Shown here in pieces: positions 33,564-45,300 of a DNA stretch of 64,000 nucleotides (within the stretch, counting starts at the first letter, position 1; each line of letters starts with the position of its first letter). The position numbers were made by a program, and so were the translations under genes. The DNA comes from Caprella mutica (taxonomy: Eukaryota > Arthropoda > Malacostraca > Amphipoda > Caprellidae): the NCBI GenBank assembly GCA_947561585.1, contig CANNZV010000864.1, forward strand, positions 1-64,000, read 5' to 3'. The notes under the pieces were generated by a model. It was given only the letters and a program-made list of their open reading frames with translations. It had not been told where the DNA came from and ran no database searches.

Positions 33564-36500
33564 CTGAAATGAAATTGAAGATATTTTAATATAATAATAA
33601 AAAAGTGCTGTTAATAAACTTATATCCATTAATACACACTAATATTATATCAACAGACGAATAATATTTCAACGAAATCATAGTTACATGAGAAGTCATG
33701 AGTTGAATATTCAGGTCCTCCTACTGTATGGCTGTCGGTCATAGTTAAAATTTGTCGGTTGCTTCTCGTAATTATAGTAATTATCTCTATCTCTCTCTTC
33801 TATGTGAGGAAAATCATAAACATCATCATTTAAAGGTGAAACATTACTACGCTGTTGAAATCTACTAGAACTCTGGTATTTTGGTTTATTGAAATCAACA
33901 CCTTGTGACTCCGATCTTGGAGGTGGGAAGTTTACCATGAAATTATTTGGAACATCTAACTTGGCGCTGGCTTGAGATTGATATCCAGGTTGTTCAGGGT
34001 AAGTTCGTTCTTTATGAGAATTCATTTCAGTGTCTCTCACATTTTCATTTCGGTCATAGTTATCACTGGCGGGATAGTCGGTATCGTAATAATCATACGA
34101 TGCAGTATATTGCCTATTTGATTGGTTATCATCATTACTTTGAGAACCTTCTCTTTCTGCAACGATTGATGGGTAATCATCATAAAAATTTGCATCGCTA
34201 TCGTATTGTGGAACGTATTTCATATTTTCCTTGTATTCACTGTCATATAGTTTATCATCTGGTTCTCTATTAGGTCCCTCGTTTTGAGTAGGATATTCTA
34301 TAAATGATGATTCTCTATTTTTTTGTGGTGTGTATTGATAATCCTCTGAATCTTGTTGATTATTTATCTGTGGAGTGTATTGATAATCATCTGAGACTTG
34401 TTGATTATTTATCTGTGGAGTGTATTGATAATCCTCTGAATCTTGTTGATTATTTATCTGTGGAGTGTATTGATAATCCTCTGAATCTTGTTGATTATTT
34501 ATCTGTGGAGTGTATGGATAATCCTCTGAATTTTTCTGATTATTATCCTGTTGAGTGTATAGATAATCATTTGAGACTTGTTGATTATTTTTCTGTGAAG
34601 AGTATGGATAATCTTTTGAAGCTTGTTGATTATTTTTCTGTGGAGTGAATAGATAATTCTCTGATCCCAGGCGATCATTTTCGAGATTCGATGGGTAATT
34701 ATCAGCTGGAATTGGATAATCATAGTCTTCTTTATATTTAATTGATGGGTTATTGTCAGGAGCAGGTATAGTGTCTACTTCTTCTTTCTGCATAAAACTG
34801 TCGTTTGGGATTTCATCTTCATATCTTTTTTGATTGCTAATATCAGGCAAACGAGGTTCTGTAATCGGAATATTATTATTGATATTAGATCGAGGAGCAT
34901 TTGTTTCAAATTCTTGTTTTTCTTTCATGTTATTAGATTCAGCAAACGAATAATCTTCATTTACGTGAGTTTTGGGATTAATATCAATTTTAGTTGGTTC
35001 CTTCCTTGATGGTTGTAATCTACTCCTGAGTCTATTAAGTCTATTTGGTAGATTTGAATTTCTTTCCTTGAATCTAGTTCTCGTTTCTTCAGTTACAGAA
35101 TTCGATTGTCTATCATATTGATATTTTTCATCTAAACCAGGATTACGTGTTTCTGTTTCATCCAGACTATCTCCCTGATTAGTTTCAATATCGTATTCTT
35201 CCCTGTCATTATAGTTTTCGTTGATCGCCAATGAACTTTGTTCTGTAGTTACTTTCACTTCTCTCACTGATTGAGGTCGTCTTCTTATTAAATTGAATGG
35301 ACGAGATTTCGGTTTGTTACCTGCGGTTGGACTAGGAGTGGTAATTTCTGGTGGAATAATACTCTTCAATTCAGAAGGAATAGTTGGTCTTCTCTTTGCT
35401 TGCCATTCTTTGAATCTTGACTGAAAGTTATTAAGTCTCGATGGTGGTCTTGTTGGACGGTTTCTTGTGTCGTCATTAATAGAATCTTCATTTTCTAATG
35501 ATACTGGATTGCTCTTGTTGGTTTGGCTTCTCCTTATTGAACCTCTTAAGCGATTACGTATTCTTTGAGACGGTGATCTAGGAAAACTTCTTTCAATATC
35601 TTCGGCAATTATTGGATTATTTTGATTTACTGATGAAGATGAGTCAATTGAAAAAGTATTTTTTGCTGGATACTCAAGGTCAGGTACAGGAGAATTGTTT
35701 AGTTTACCATTCTCTAATTGTACATCAGAATTTAGATGATCATCATCTTCACTTAGAGGAAACAGAGGTCTTCGAATACCTTCTTCACCTATTTCTATTT
35801 CCTTAGTATCAAAATTTCTTCTTACGTTATTCGACGGATCAAACAGACTGTCGGTATTATAAATATTTTCTAAATTAGACGAGACCATTTCTTCCATAGC
35901 TTCTTCAACAGTAACAGTCGGACCGGACAAACTAGGATCGTTCAACGTGATATCGTTGCCTTTGAAGATAGGTGCTGTTGGCATATCTGGAGTTATCTCG
36001 TCAACATTTTCAGCAGGTTCATATACGGGATCAGAATCAAATTCATTTGTCATGTTGTTTTGACAATTTTGTTCGTCACTTTCGTCTTTACAGTCGTCAG
36101 CACCGTCACATACCCACGTTTGTGGTATACAAATGTCAGTTGTTGCACACCTGAAGTCATTTTCATTTTCACACTCTGTTGTAAAAAGTGAATATTTACT
36201 ATTAAGTCAAATTTACTTCGATAATAAAATAAAAACACACTGTACAAAAATCATGCAGTTAAGAATATAAATAACCTTTCCCAATGAATTGTTAGTGAAG
36301 GTTGCATAGAAGACAAAATATTGTCTATGATTTGAATATGTTTCTATATAAAAACTGTTATACTATAAAGGAGATTTTTTAACTTCAATGATTTTCTTAC
36401 CATTCGATTGAACTTTACTAGTGCAATTAAGTTCGTCAGAATTATCATCACAGTTTTGTAGACCGTCGCAAACTTGACTGCTTGGTAAGCAGTTAGAGCC

Positions 36501-39500
36501 GTCGGCGCACATGAACATATCCAATGTGCAAATTTCCAATTCACTTACATCAACAGAGGGTTTGATGATTTCATCAGGAATTGTTTCTAAGTCAGAGAAT
36601 GTTTTACTACCGTCGTTACCTGAAGTTACAGGAAGCGTAGGTAGATGATTTCCATTTGCTGTTGGATTCAATATACATTAAAATCTCAGGTGATCCAATC
36701 ATTATGTGAAATGTTAGTAAAATAAGTGAGCGTATTACTGAACATCTCTTGGTGTGGGGCAAATTTTTCATCGTTATTTTATCAGATGAAACCAAGTGAA
36801 TATAAATGTACACCTGCAGTATTGTGCTCATTGATTATATCTTATTTGATCCCAAAAAATGTACAAAAAATTCAGTAGTTTTACGGTTACATGAGATCGA
36901 AGGGTTAATGTAAGAAATTTTTTTATTAGTAAAATGTATAAAATAAGTAGATACTATATGTAAATCTCTCAGAAACTGTGCATGGGTTTCAGAGAAATTT
37001 CGGAAAAAAATCATAGACAAAATTGATTAATTAGTAAAACAGAATATGTAAATGAAGAAATATATGAACTAAATATTATTGCAGTTTTCATGCAGATTGA
37101 TTAATATTACTGAAGTGTCTAAATAATGTATAAAATACAATATTAAAAACATCAAGAAATTTAGATGTTAACACTAAACATGTTAGTTTTGATAACTAAA
37201 TTCTATAAAGCTGATTATTAGAGTGGGCCAAAAAATAGGAGTTTCGGGCAAACTTCAGAATCCTCATATGGAATAGTTATAATAAGTTGATACGTTATAA
37301 AAGAACATTGCATGCCAATTTCCAGGTCATTTCTGGATATTTTTGAGTTGCCCCAAAACATTTGAAATTTTGTACAAAATGATATTTTCCCATTAATTTT
37401 GAAATATTCGATTTTTTTTTCTGTGAAATAGGTAAAACTAGTTGACACTTTATGAAAAAACACAACTTGCAAAATTGCAGATTAATATTTGATACTTTTG
37501 AGTTGAAATATATTAATATTACAATATATCTCTGAAAATTTGGCTTCTAGAGCAATCATGCAGTTATTGTGATAAGATAGAAGTAATTTAATTCTCAAAA
37601 TAACTTTGAAAATTGTATTTATTTCATTTTATAAAAGCATTTATTTATATTTTCGTATTGCAAAAATTTCGAATTTACTCGGATTTCAGTAATTGGATAA
37701 TAATAACCCATGCAATTCGCTTAATCAACTTTTTTGAGTCACCAAGTGTTCCAAATATTGAAATGTTGGTTTATTAATCAATCAATTACTAATGTTTTTG
37801 CTCCATTCCATGTATGTAAATTTCCTTATTATGTTCATCATTGAGCACCAGACCTCCATAAGTGTTGAGCACTACACTGCGTACAGTCTCCAGCGGTGCC
37901 TAAATTTGAACAATTTGAAGAGGTGAGGGCAACCGTAAACATTGTCGTAACTGTCTGATTTTCCGGCACAGATAACAAAATAAGCTCTTCTCAAGCTATC
38001 TTCCTATTCTAAATGATGGAAAATCAGTGTTTATGAGTTTTTTTTCCAAAATGTAGTAAAAATCACCAATAATGTTACTTTTCTGATATTTGGGGGCAAC
38101 TGTTAATCATGTCAGAATTCACTCAAATTTCAGTACACGTACCTTTACTTGTCATATCAACTTTATATTACTATTCCATATGTAATTTCCAAAATGTTGT
38201 TTTTTGGGCCACCCTACTGATTATATCTAGTTTTGCACTAGTAGACTTTCTAAGCACATCACAAGGAAAATGACTATTTTACACTAAATGATTTAGTATT
38301 TCTATTTACAAGTTTATGCATAAATACATTCGCTAAAATTTTCAGAAAATGGCATCACCTTGTTTAGCAGAAACACAAACATTTGGATCTTCAGACTTTG
38401 GGAATCTGTCACAGTGGAACATGTCTTCTAAGTTCTGACCAATAGTAGCAGCATGGCATGATTTGTGCACATCTGTAACATAAAAGCATTATTATGTAAA
38501 ATGTATTAAATGGAACTAATTGTTGTCAGTAAACTATAATTGGGAGATTTTTAATTGATTGAGAACGTTATAATAAATATTTAATAATAGTGCAATATTA
38601 TAATTTATGATATATGCTTGGTTAGAATATATAGGATGAAAGACGAAGACCCATCTGTGTCTGACTGATAATAAATGAAAACTGTTAATGTTTTAAATTT
38701 TATTTGCGCATTTAGCTCCAGTAAAAATCCAATACAACTTGATTTTGTGGCAAAGATAATTTGTTCTATACTCTTTAATACAATAAAGTTCAGCTGCTTC
38801 TTAAATTAATTTAAATCTCGGCCAAATTGTACATAATGTGAACACATTATGCTTTTCAATTAAAATACCATGTCAAGTTATATATTAAAATTTATATAAT
38901 ATACATTAGCAGTATAAGTTTAGACAACCATTCTCAAATGATTAAATTTACACCTCCGACATTAATTTCAATAAATTCTTTTTCGAAACACTGTATATTC
39001 ATTGTCGCATAAATAATACCTACATTCGGAAAGTGTAGGTGTTAATATGGGTCAAAAAAGACTCACTTTCGCAGAAGGATCTACAAGGGGGTAAGATTTC
39101 ACCGTCTTGGCATGGTGGCTCTAGAATACTGCATGTGTACAAGGTTGAAAGAGCGGAGCAGCCCGAGTTGATGATTTTTTCCTGTAAAATAATCAGTTGG
39201 TACGACCTTGAAGTTATACATTGTTGAACAGAACATAGTTGAACTTCAATTTTATATTCTATTTGATTTTCATCATATAAAAAATTGAATAATATTCCTA
39301 ACTCTGAATACAATTCTCCAATAATCATTAGATTATGTATTGAAGAGACAAATAAATGAAACAATAGTATAGTAGGTTCAACCTGAATTTCATTCTTTCA
39401 CATCAGTTATTTATATTTGATTGCAGCAGCAATTATTGTGTTTCATTCATTTTATCCTGAAGCAATGAATACCAGAATATTAACATTGATTGGAATATAA

Positions 39501-42500
39501 GATGAAACTTTTTCAATAGATTTTAACTTAAATCATACTTGAACATGAAGTAGAAAACCAAATAACTCTGTCGATTTGGTATGATTCAACCAGTTTGGAT
39601 TTCCACCCATACTCCAAGGCGCAGAATCAATACACATAGGAAGTTGCACCTGCTGACATCCTATAATAATGAGTAGAAATTTAAAAAGTCTATTAGTTAC
39701 CATAACATTAATATTGTTTTTCATAAATAAAAGTATTCAATATCATGTGATGAGTGAGAAACAATAAAATTTAACGTACTTGTTAGTGGCTCTTCTTCAA
39801 CTATCTCAGGTTCTGGAAGTTTTTCAGGCAAGGCAACATCTTGGAAGTTTTCAAATAGATTTTCTGACGGCGGATTGACTACCTCTTCTTCTATCAATTC
39901 TGTTATAATAATTCTCTCATTTGGATTTATCTGAATCTCTTCGACAATCACTTCTTCCTCCACTATAGGTTGATTAAAATGAGGAATTACTGTTTCTGGT
40001 GTATGGGGTGTGACTCGCATCGGTGGTATAGATCTGGTTGGCACAGGTGGTTGCGCTACGGTTGGTACTGGCAGCTGTTGATACTCAGGATAGTCAACTG
40101 CATCTTGAACTTTAATGTTTTCACCTGCTGACCAATCTATGTAATCTTTTGTTGTTTCTTCCAATCTGTTGAACTGTTTATTGAAAGATTCCATATCATC
40201 GAGTAGAGTATTGGGATCTTGGAACGGATTACCAATAACTCCTGCTGCCATACTAGGATTAGGATTGATGAATCCTTCCTCTATCAGTTGCTTCTCATCT
40301 GTAACAATGATTTATTTACATAATTCTTTGACTCAAAGTAAATTGTTGACTGTAAAGTGTGGATTTAAAGTGAATATTTAACTTGAATGTAGAAGGAAGT
40401 GAATTTAAGACCAAGCTTACAATTAAGTAAGCCATGAGACCATCTAATGAAAATATTGCAATGTAACTGACCTGGAACCACATAGAAGCAGACAACGAAT
40501 ATGACAGCTACAATGACTGCTAGGCCCAGCAATACTAGTAACCCTAGTAAGGCGTCTCTCAGAGCGTAACCAGGTCGACACACTGCGCTGCAACATCTGA
40601 TGTATCGGGGGTCAGGCTCCAAACTTCCAGATTGTTCCAAGTCTTCATGCTATGGGTGAAATGGGCATCCATTATTTATAAAGTCATTTTTAGAGTCAAT
40701 ATATTATTGCCTATACTTTATTATTCTACTAATAGTAAATCTAAGGTAAAACAGATAGTGGGACATTATTTGAAACAGTTTTAACCCTAATGAGTTTGAC
40801 ATGTGTTTTTTAAGCACTTCATAATTTTTTTTAATTACTTTATATCTTTCATTTCATTCCTTTAAATTTATCGTTTTTTTTTACTTCGTTCTTACATAGA
40901 TACCAATTATATTTTTGTATTTATAATTTTAAAAATATTTACGTATCGGCGAAAACAAGCGTAAATCACGTAAATTAGGGAATTAATTGCAATGTGGTAA
41001 TGTGGCAACGTAGAAATAAAGCTTGCAAGCAGGCCACTACAATCCACGTTTTCATAAAGTGCACGGTTCTAGGTAAATTGCTCGAAAACAATTGCTCGAA
41101 AGATAATTGCTCGAAAAACAATTGCTCGAATGAACAATTGTTTGAATGATAAATGGCTCGAACGATCAAAATACTCACAGTGTACGAATTAATAAAAGTC
41201 AGTTAATAATGAAATTGAACCATATTCGATTAGTTTTACCTAACCGTCCTGGTTTCTAATTAGTAATCAATAATAACTGTATTTCATATTTTTAGTCGCG
41301 GTTTAGTGTTTACTAGCAAACATTTCGTAGAACAGCAATACTGCAGCAGTTTTGGATACTATTTTTTTTTGTCAGTCAATCGCTCCAGTGAGCTCCAACG
41401 AGATTTTCTTAGGACTAGGTTGGGGTTGCTGGGCTTTAGCAACTTGGACTATGGTAACTGCCGATCCAAGGAGGGATCGGTTGTTCCCGAGACATTTAGC
41501 ATAACCTCTGGAATTCGTGCAACTTGGTTTTTAAATTTTAACTTTTCGGTAGGCATTATCTTGTAAACTTTTCCTCTTCATTTATATTATACCAAATTTG
41601 AGGAATTGAACATTCAGGTAATTATTCATTCGATAAATTGTCATAAGTCAGTTAATCATGAATGAGAATCTCTTCGATTAGCTGCACTTAACCGTCCTTA
41701 TATCTAATTTTTAATTAATAATAACTGCATTTTCATACTATCTGAGCGATTGATTATTCTATAGCAATTCTTCATTCGAGTAATTCTTCATTCGATTAAT
41801 TGATCGTTCGAGCAATTGTTTTTCGAGCAATAATTGTGTTTCAAGCAATTATTCATTCAAGCAATTGTTTTTCGAGCAATTGTTTTCAAGCAATTTACCT
41901 GTTACTCAAGGTACATACGAATGCGCGAGCTGAGATTGGGTCACACCCACCCCAATCACAGCTTTGCTCTCTCAGTTGCCAATGTCTTATATACCTATGT
42001 ATTTATTTCCCCTTATATGTTCTATATTTTTACTTGAAATTTGATACACATTAGTGAAGTATATATACTAACAACTAACATCAGTACCGTCAGTTTATAA
42101 ATAAGACATGCGTTTTTTAAACACATAGTAAATCCTTCCGATACATTCTGATAGTCAAACTCATTAGGTTTACCTCTATTCATAATTGGAATGTAAAATA
42201 ATTATTTTCTGCTATATTATTATCAATAATTACTAGTTAGTATAGTTATGAATGCATTTTAGAAAAAAAAGTAATGAACATTTTACAAATATCAATTTTT
42301 ATTATCCAAAAAGAAATATATGGTAGTATAACCGAAGATAATGGTTGAACCCACTAAATTATATTTTTTTTCTTTATATTGATTACTAATTAAAAAAATA
42401 TGATTATTAATTAGATTAAATCTAGAGAAATACTAAAACTATCTTTTTGGTTATATGTTAGCTTAAATATTGTTCGATCACGTGTTTAATATAGATATTC

Positions 42501-45114
42501 ATTCATTTAATAATGCTTTTAAGTCAATAATTGAGATCATATTCCCAATTAAATAATAATATAGAAACAAGTATGTGTATACCTATACTTAAAAGAAATA
42601 TTCGATAGGAATTATCTATGTTCTCCATTTCATGATTTTGCACAATTAATGGTATATTGATTTGCGTTTCAATTTACTGAACAAATGAATAAAATTACAG
42701 GATTTAAGATTGAATCGTTTTTTGATTAACACAGGTAATACTGACCATATTATAAATCATGATATAATATAATTTTAACAGTGCTAACATATGAGGACAA
42801 CTCGCCACCGGACAATTCGCCGCCGGACAACTCGCCGCATGGACAACTCACCGCGTGATTTATGTTTTACCGGCGTTTACATCATATATTTATATTTAAA
42901 AATATTACAAATTTATACAAGGATTTATTTCTATACACTCAAGACTGACGTAAACCAGTAGTTGACAAATTTTATTATTTCAATTTATTAGTTTCATTTG
43001 TTGTCATATTTTCTCTGTGAGAATGAATATATTGTCCGGCGGCGAATTGCCCGGCGGCGAGTTGTCTGGTCACCGATTATTAACTATGACTCAAACATTC
43101 TATATTGCTAAGGGAATTTTGAATTGATTGGAATTTTTATATTACATTTTAAAGTTATGATAATATTGTATACTGTCTGACAAAACTAATTTTCATTACA
43201 GAGTGAAAATATCGTCAATGTTTACTCATTGTAAAAATAGCAGGTTGAAGAGTAGCTAACTGTATTTAAATAATCTCGTCGTTTTACATCAAAGTGACAT
43301 TGAGAAATTTAGTTACGGAATATCATTTCAAGTTGAGCAACATGTGATGAATAATTGATATCAGAATAATATGAAATATATACCAGTTATAATTTTTGAT
43401 TAATTTACCGAATGCATGAATTTGACTGCAGTCTCCTCTCTATTATTATTAAATTGATTTACTTTGATTCAATCGAGATATATTTGTTGCATTGTGCTTT
43501 TGTCTAAAGGGTTGCTCGTTAGTTGCCAAGAATGAGTATATAATAATTGTTAATAAAAACATTCTGTTCACATGTTCAGTAAATTCATCCCGGCGAAATA
43601 TAATATAACAATATCTCTGAATGCTATTATTTGAAGCAGATGATCGTACATTCTCATATTTCATTGAACGTTAATTTGTTGAGAATATTGATCAGATCAA
43701 TATATCAGTTCTGCAATCATAGATAATGGTTCCGGAAGCTTTTGTTCAATAACAACTTCCAGATAAACTCATGCCCAATTGATCTCTAAAAGTAATTAAT
43801 TATACATTGATCATTATAATTATTCAAGCAAATTTATAAACACTAGCAGATTCATCAGAAGTTTCAAGATTTCTTGACTTGAAGAAAATTTGATTTATCT
43901 TTACCATGCCGTATATGTTTATCCATTACAAGTTGCGTCATCCCAACCTCTCCGAATAATGTTCGGTAATTCTACATTTAGGGGTTAGGGCAATTATCCT
44001 TTTTTTTGATAGTAAGACCTTGAAATAAGACAGATGAGATGGTTCCCCTCCTTCCTATGAAAATTATAAGTGCATCATTTGTAATTGTGGAAGCTACACA
44101 ATTGTTAGACAGTATGGGATGTTGCAAGATGAACATCCTATATAAATCGGTATGTCATTTTCAAGGGGTTGTATAATAGGTTTTCATGACATTTGATCCT
44201 GCCTAGTAATTGAGATTGGTTACATTTACATAGTGCATTTTGAAGGTTAAATGTCAGCATCAGTGCATCGGTACACAACTTTATTATAATTGATGGGGAA
44301 GTTTTCAATATCAAATATTCGCAAATGATCATGGCTATAATAATTACAATGTATCTTGTAGGATAATATTTTTTGACTAATTATCCAGTAGTTTCCTGGT
44401 GATAAATAATTTTTATATCTCAATTAATTAGCGATTATAAACTAATTATATTATCAATTGATGGTCTTCCTCAATTATTTTATCTATTTAAAGAAGAGAT
44501 GGTTGCAGGTGATGAGTGTCACTGAATATTATCTATAGCTTTCGATTCATTGATAATAACCTAATCGGAATAATTGCACATTAATTAAGATAGTATAATG
44601 ATCATTTTCTTTGTACTCTCAGCAATATATAAACAGCAATAAAAATTGTTTTGTAATTAGTTATCCAATTTAATAACGTGAATTTAATGATCATTAATAT
44701 ATTGGATTTTGAAATATTATAAAACAACAATATTAATTTATAATCGTTTAGAAATAATGTAGTATATCATAAACTCTGATGGTATATCCCAAAATATAAT
44801 GATCATCTCAAAATGTATTTCAAGCAGTATTCTGTTTGGTGCCATATTTTTCTACAATAAATAATATAATGTGAATATTAGGGATATTTGATAGTTATCA
44901 GATTTAATAGAAACAACGAATAACATCGACTAAAAAAGACGGTGTAACCTCTAAATATGATATTTTGTCAGAAGTAATACTATGAATATAATATCTTAAA
45001 ATTCTCTCAGCTCATACTTAACATTCAACTGGTCAGAGTATAAGCTATCATGCTATATGTGTACACTCTACATACTTTATCACACTGTTCAGATCGCATC
45101 GGCGACGCATTCAT
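32287..45114 (-). CDS. Type II membrane protein with frizzled-type and LDLa domains (corin-like, no protease seen)
   Basis: Hand-built model in nine coding exons on the - strand: 45114-45076, 40649-40472, 40298-39780, 39660-39539, 39181-39067, 38472-38359, 36658-36401, 36175-33725 and 33563-32287. All junctions are GT-AG, all phases agree, and the total is 5073 nt (1690 codons plus stop). Order: short cytoplasmic tail (1-45), one transmembrane helix (about 46-71), acidic/proline-rich stem, frizzled-type cysteine-rich domain (about 246-360), LDLa (406-442), LDLa (450-486), about 1150 residues of low complexity with a 15-residue repeat, and a C-terminal LDLa-like module. FZ plus LDLa on a type II anchor is the layout of the N-terminal part of corin, a cell-surface serine protease, but no protease or scavenger domain appears before the stop. 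Either it is a protease-less relative, or a further splice at the end leads out of the window. Confidence 0.82.
33725..36175 (-). CDS. FZ/LDLa gene, exon 8 (second LDLa and long low-complexity region)
   Basis: It opens with a complete LDLa (CENENDFRCATTDIC, WVCDGADDC, DESDEQNC). More than 700 residues of Asn/Ser/Asp/Arg/Tyr-rich sequence follow, with basic segments (RNRLRGSIRRSQTNK) and a 15-residue tandem repeat. The 3' end is placed at TACA|GTAGGA (33725), giving the phase required by exon 9; the alternative is a true TGA stop 15 bases on. Exon 9 continues the same style of sequence, which favours splicing. Confidence 0.8.
34318..34674 (-). repeat. 45-bp coding minisatellite (15-residue repeat)
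   Basis: About eight in-frame copies of a 15-residue unit of the form YTPQINNQQDSEDYQ; the four central copies are nearly identical in DNA. The period is a multiple of three, so copy-number change alters protein length without frameshift. The tyrosines and acidic residues suggest possible sulfation, which is speculation. Confidence 0.9.
36401..36658 (-). CDS. FZ/LDLa gene, exon 7 (first LDLa module)
   Basis: Acceptor CCAACAG, donor AATG|GTAAGA. After a Ser/Thr/Pro linker comes a complete LDLa module with six cysteines (ICTLDMFMCADGSNC, QVCDGLQNC, DNSDELNC) and the calcium-binding D.SDE signature. Confidence 0.9.
37221..38214. mobile_element. About 1-kb TIR element in an intron of the FZ/LDLa gene
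   Basis: Ends GAGTGGGCCAAAAAATAGG and, inverted, GGGTGGCCCAAAAAACAAC, each flanked by TA. The repeats continue inward (CATATGGAATAGT and AAGTTGATA in both arms; AGTTGCCCC in both) for roughly 200 bp with decay. No transposase. TA flanks fit a Tc1/mariner-type non-autonomous element. Confidence 0.75.
38359..39660 (-). CDS. FZ/LDLa gene, exons 4-6 (frizzled-type cysteine-rich domain)
   Basis: Exons 39660-39539, 39181-39067 and 38472-38359. Together they give the spaced cysteines of an FZ domain: CQQVQLPMC, GGNPNWLNH (the usual PN..GH element), then CSALSTLYTCSILEPPC, PPCRSFCE, HKSCHAATIG and a closing MFHCDRFP plus VCVSAKQ. FZ domains bind Wnt lipids in frizzled receptors; in corin-type proteases they contribute to substrate or ligand recognition. 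The ligand here is unknown. Confidence 0.85.
39780..40298 (-). CDS. FZ/LDLa gene, exon 3 (extracellular stem)
   Basis: Acceptor TTACAG, donor ACAA|GTACGT. The product is rich in Pro, Glu, Ile and Val (for example VEEEVIVEEIQINPNE), without cysteines, as expected for an extended stalk between membrane and cysteine-rich domain. One WSAG segment; no known domain. Confidence 0.85.
40472..40649 (-). CDS. FZ/LDLa gene, exon 2 (transmembrane anchor)
   Basis: The acceptor CCCATAG precedes 40649; the donor CCAG|GTCAGT follows 40472. It encodes a Cys-containing juxtamembrane part (RYIRCCSAVCRPGYALRD, where cysteines near the membrane could be acylated) and a hydrophobic helix (LLGLLVLLGLAVIVAVIFVV). 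Charged residues on the N-terminal side predict a type II orientation. Confidence 0.85.
41065..41906. mobile_element. Foldback element FB-E, diverged relative of FB-B
   Basis: The left end GGTTCTAGGTAAATTGCTCG is followed by CAATTGCTCGAA-type units. The right part (41760-41906) has the inverse units, ending CAATTTACCTGTTACT. Inner arms share TAAGTCAGTTAAT and ACCGTCCT. The centre (41380-41540) is GC-richer and includes the inverted repeat CCGATCC...GGATCGG. No target duplication seen. It lies in the first intron of the FZ/LDLa gene. Confidence 0.7.
42792..43074. mobile_element. Foldback element FB-D (about 280 bp)
   Basis: The left arm is built of 15-bp units (GGACAACTCGCCACC, GGACAATTCGCCGCC). 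The right arm (43030-43074) is the inverse (TTGTCCGGCGGCGAA), ending GTTGTCTGGTCACC. The GC-rich arms stand out in AT-rich intron sequence. No target duplication recognised. Confidence 0.75.
45076..45114 (-). CDS. FZ/LDLa gene, exon 1 (start codon)
   Basis: ATG at 45114 (minus) gives 13 residues (MNASPMRSEQCDK), then the donor AAA|GTATGT in phase 0, exactly the phase needed by the acceptor at 40649. It sits at the edge of a GC-richer block typical of a promoter and 5' UTR. The assignment rests on phase, donor quality and composition; a different 5' exon is possible. Confidence 0.55.
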
Positions 45115-45300
45115 TGCCTCTGTCACGCTAAGTTACTCGAAACGAGTCGGTATCGCTGGGAGAAATCGGCCGATTAATTGTGGTGATTACGGAGCTAATG
45201 CTTTCCATTACGAGCTTCAGAGGGCCGTAATGGATGGGAGTCGGAAGAAAACTGAAAGTGAGAAGAGTGTTCCGATATGGCAGCCATTATTTGAAGGTTA
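45115..45300 (-). promoter_or_regulatory. Candidate promoter/5' UTR of the FZ/LDLa gene
   Basis: A markedly GC-richer, CpG-containing block directly upstream of the proposed start codon, with CGGCCG, CGAGTCGG and the YY1-like ATGGCTGCCAT (inverse at about 45279-45289). A 252-bp open frame on the + strand overlaps it but resembles no protein. No TATA box was identified. Confidence 0.4.

Noticed and set aside
33947..34723. Open frames with repeated VECIDNPLNLVDYLS peptides
   Set aside because: Shadow frames of the 45-bp coding minisatellite of the FZ/LDLa gene.
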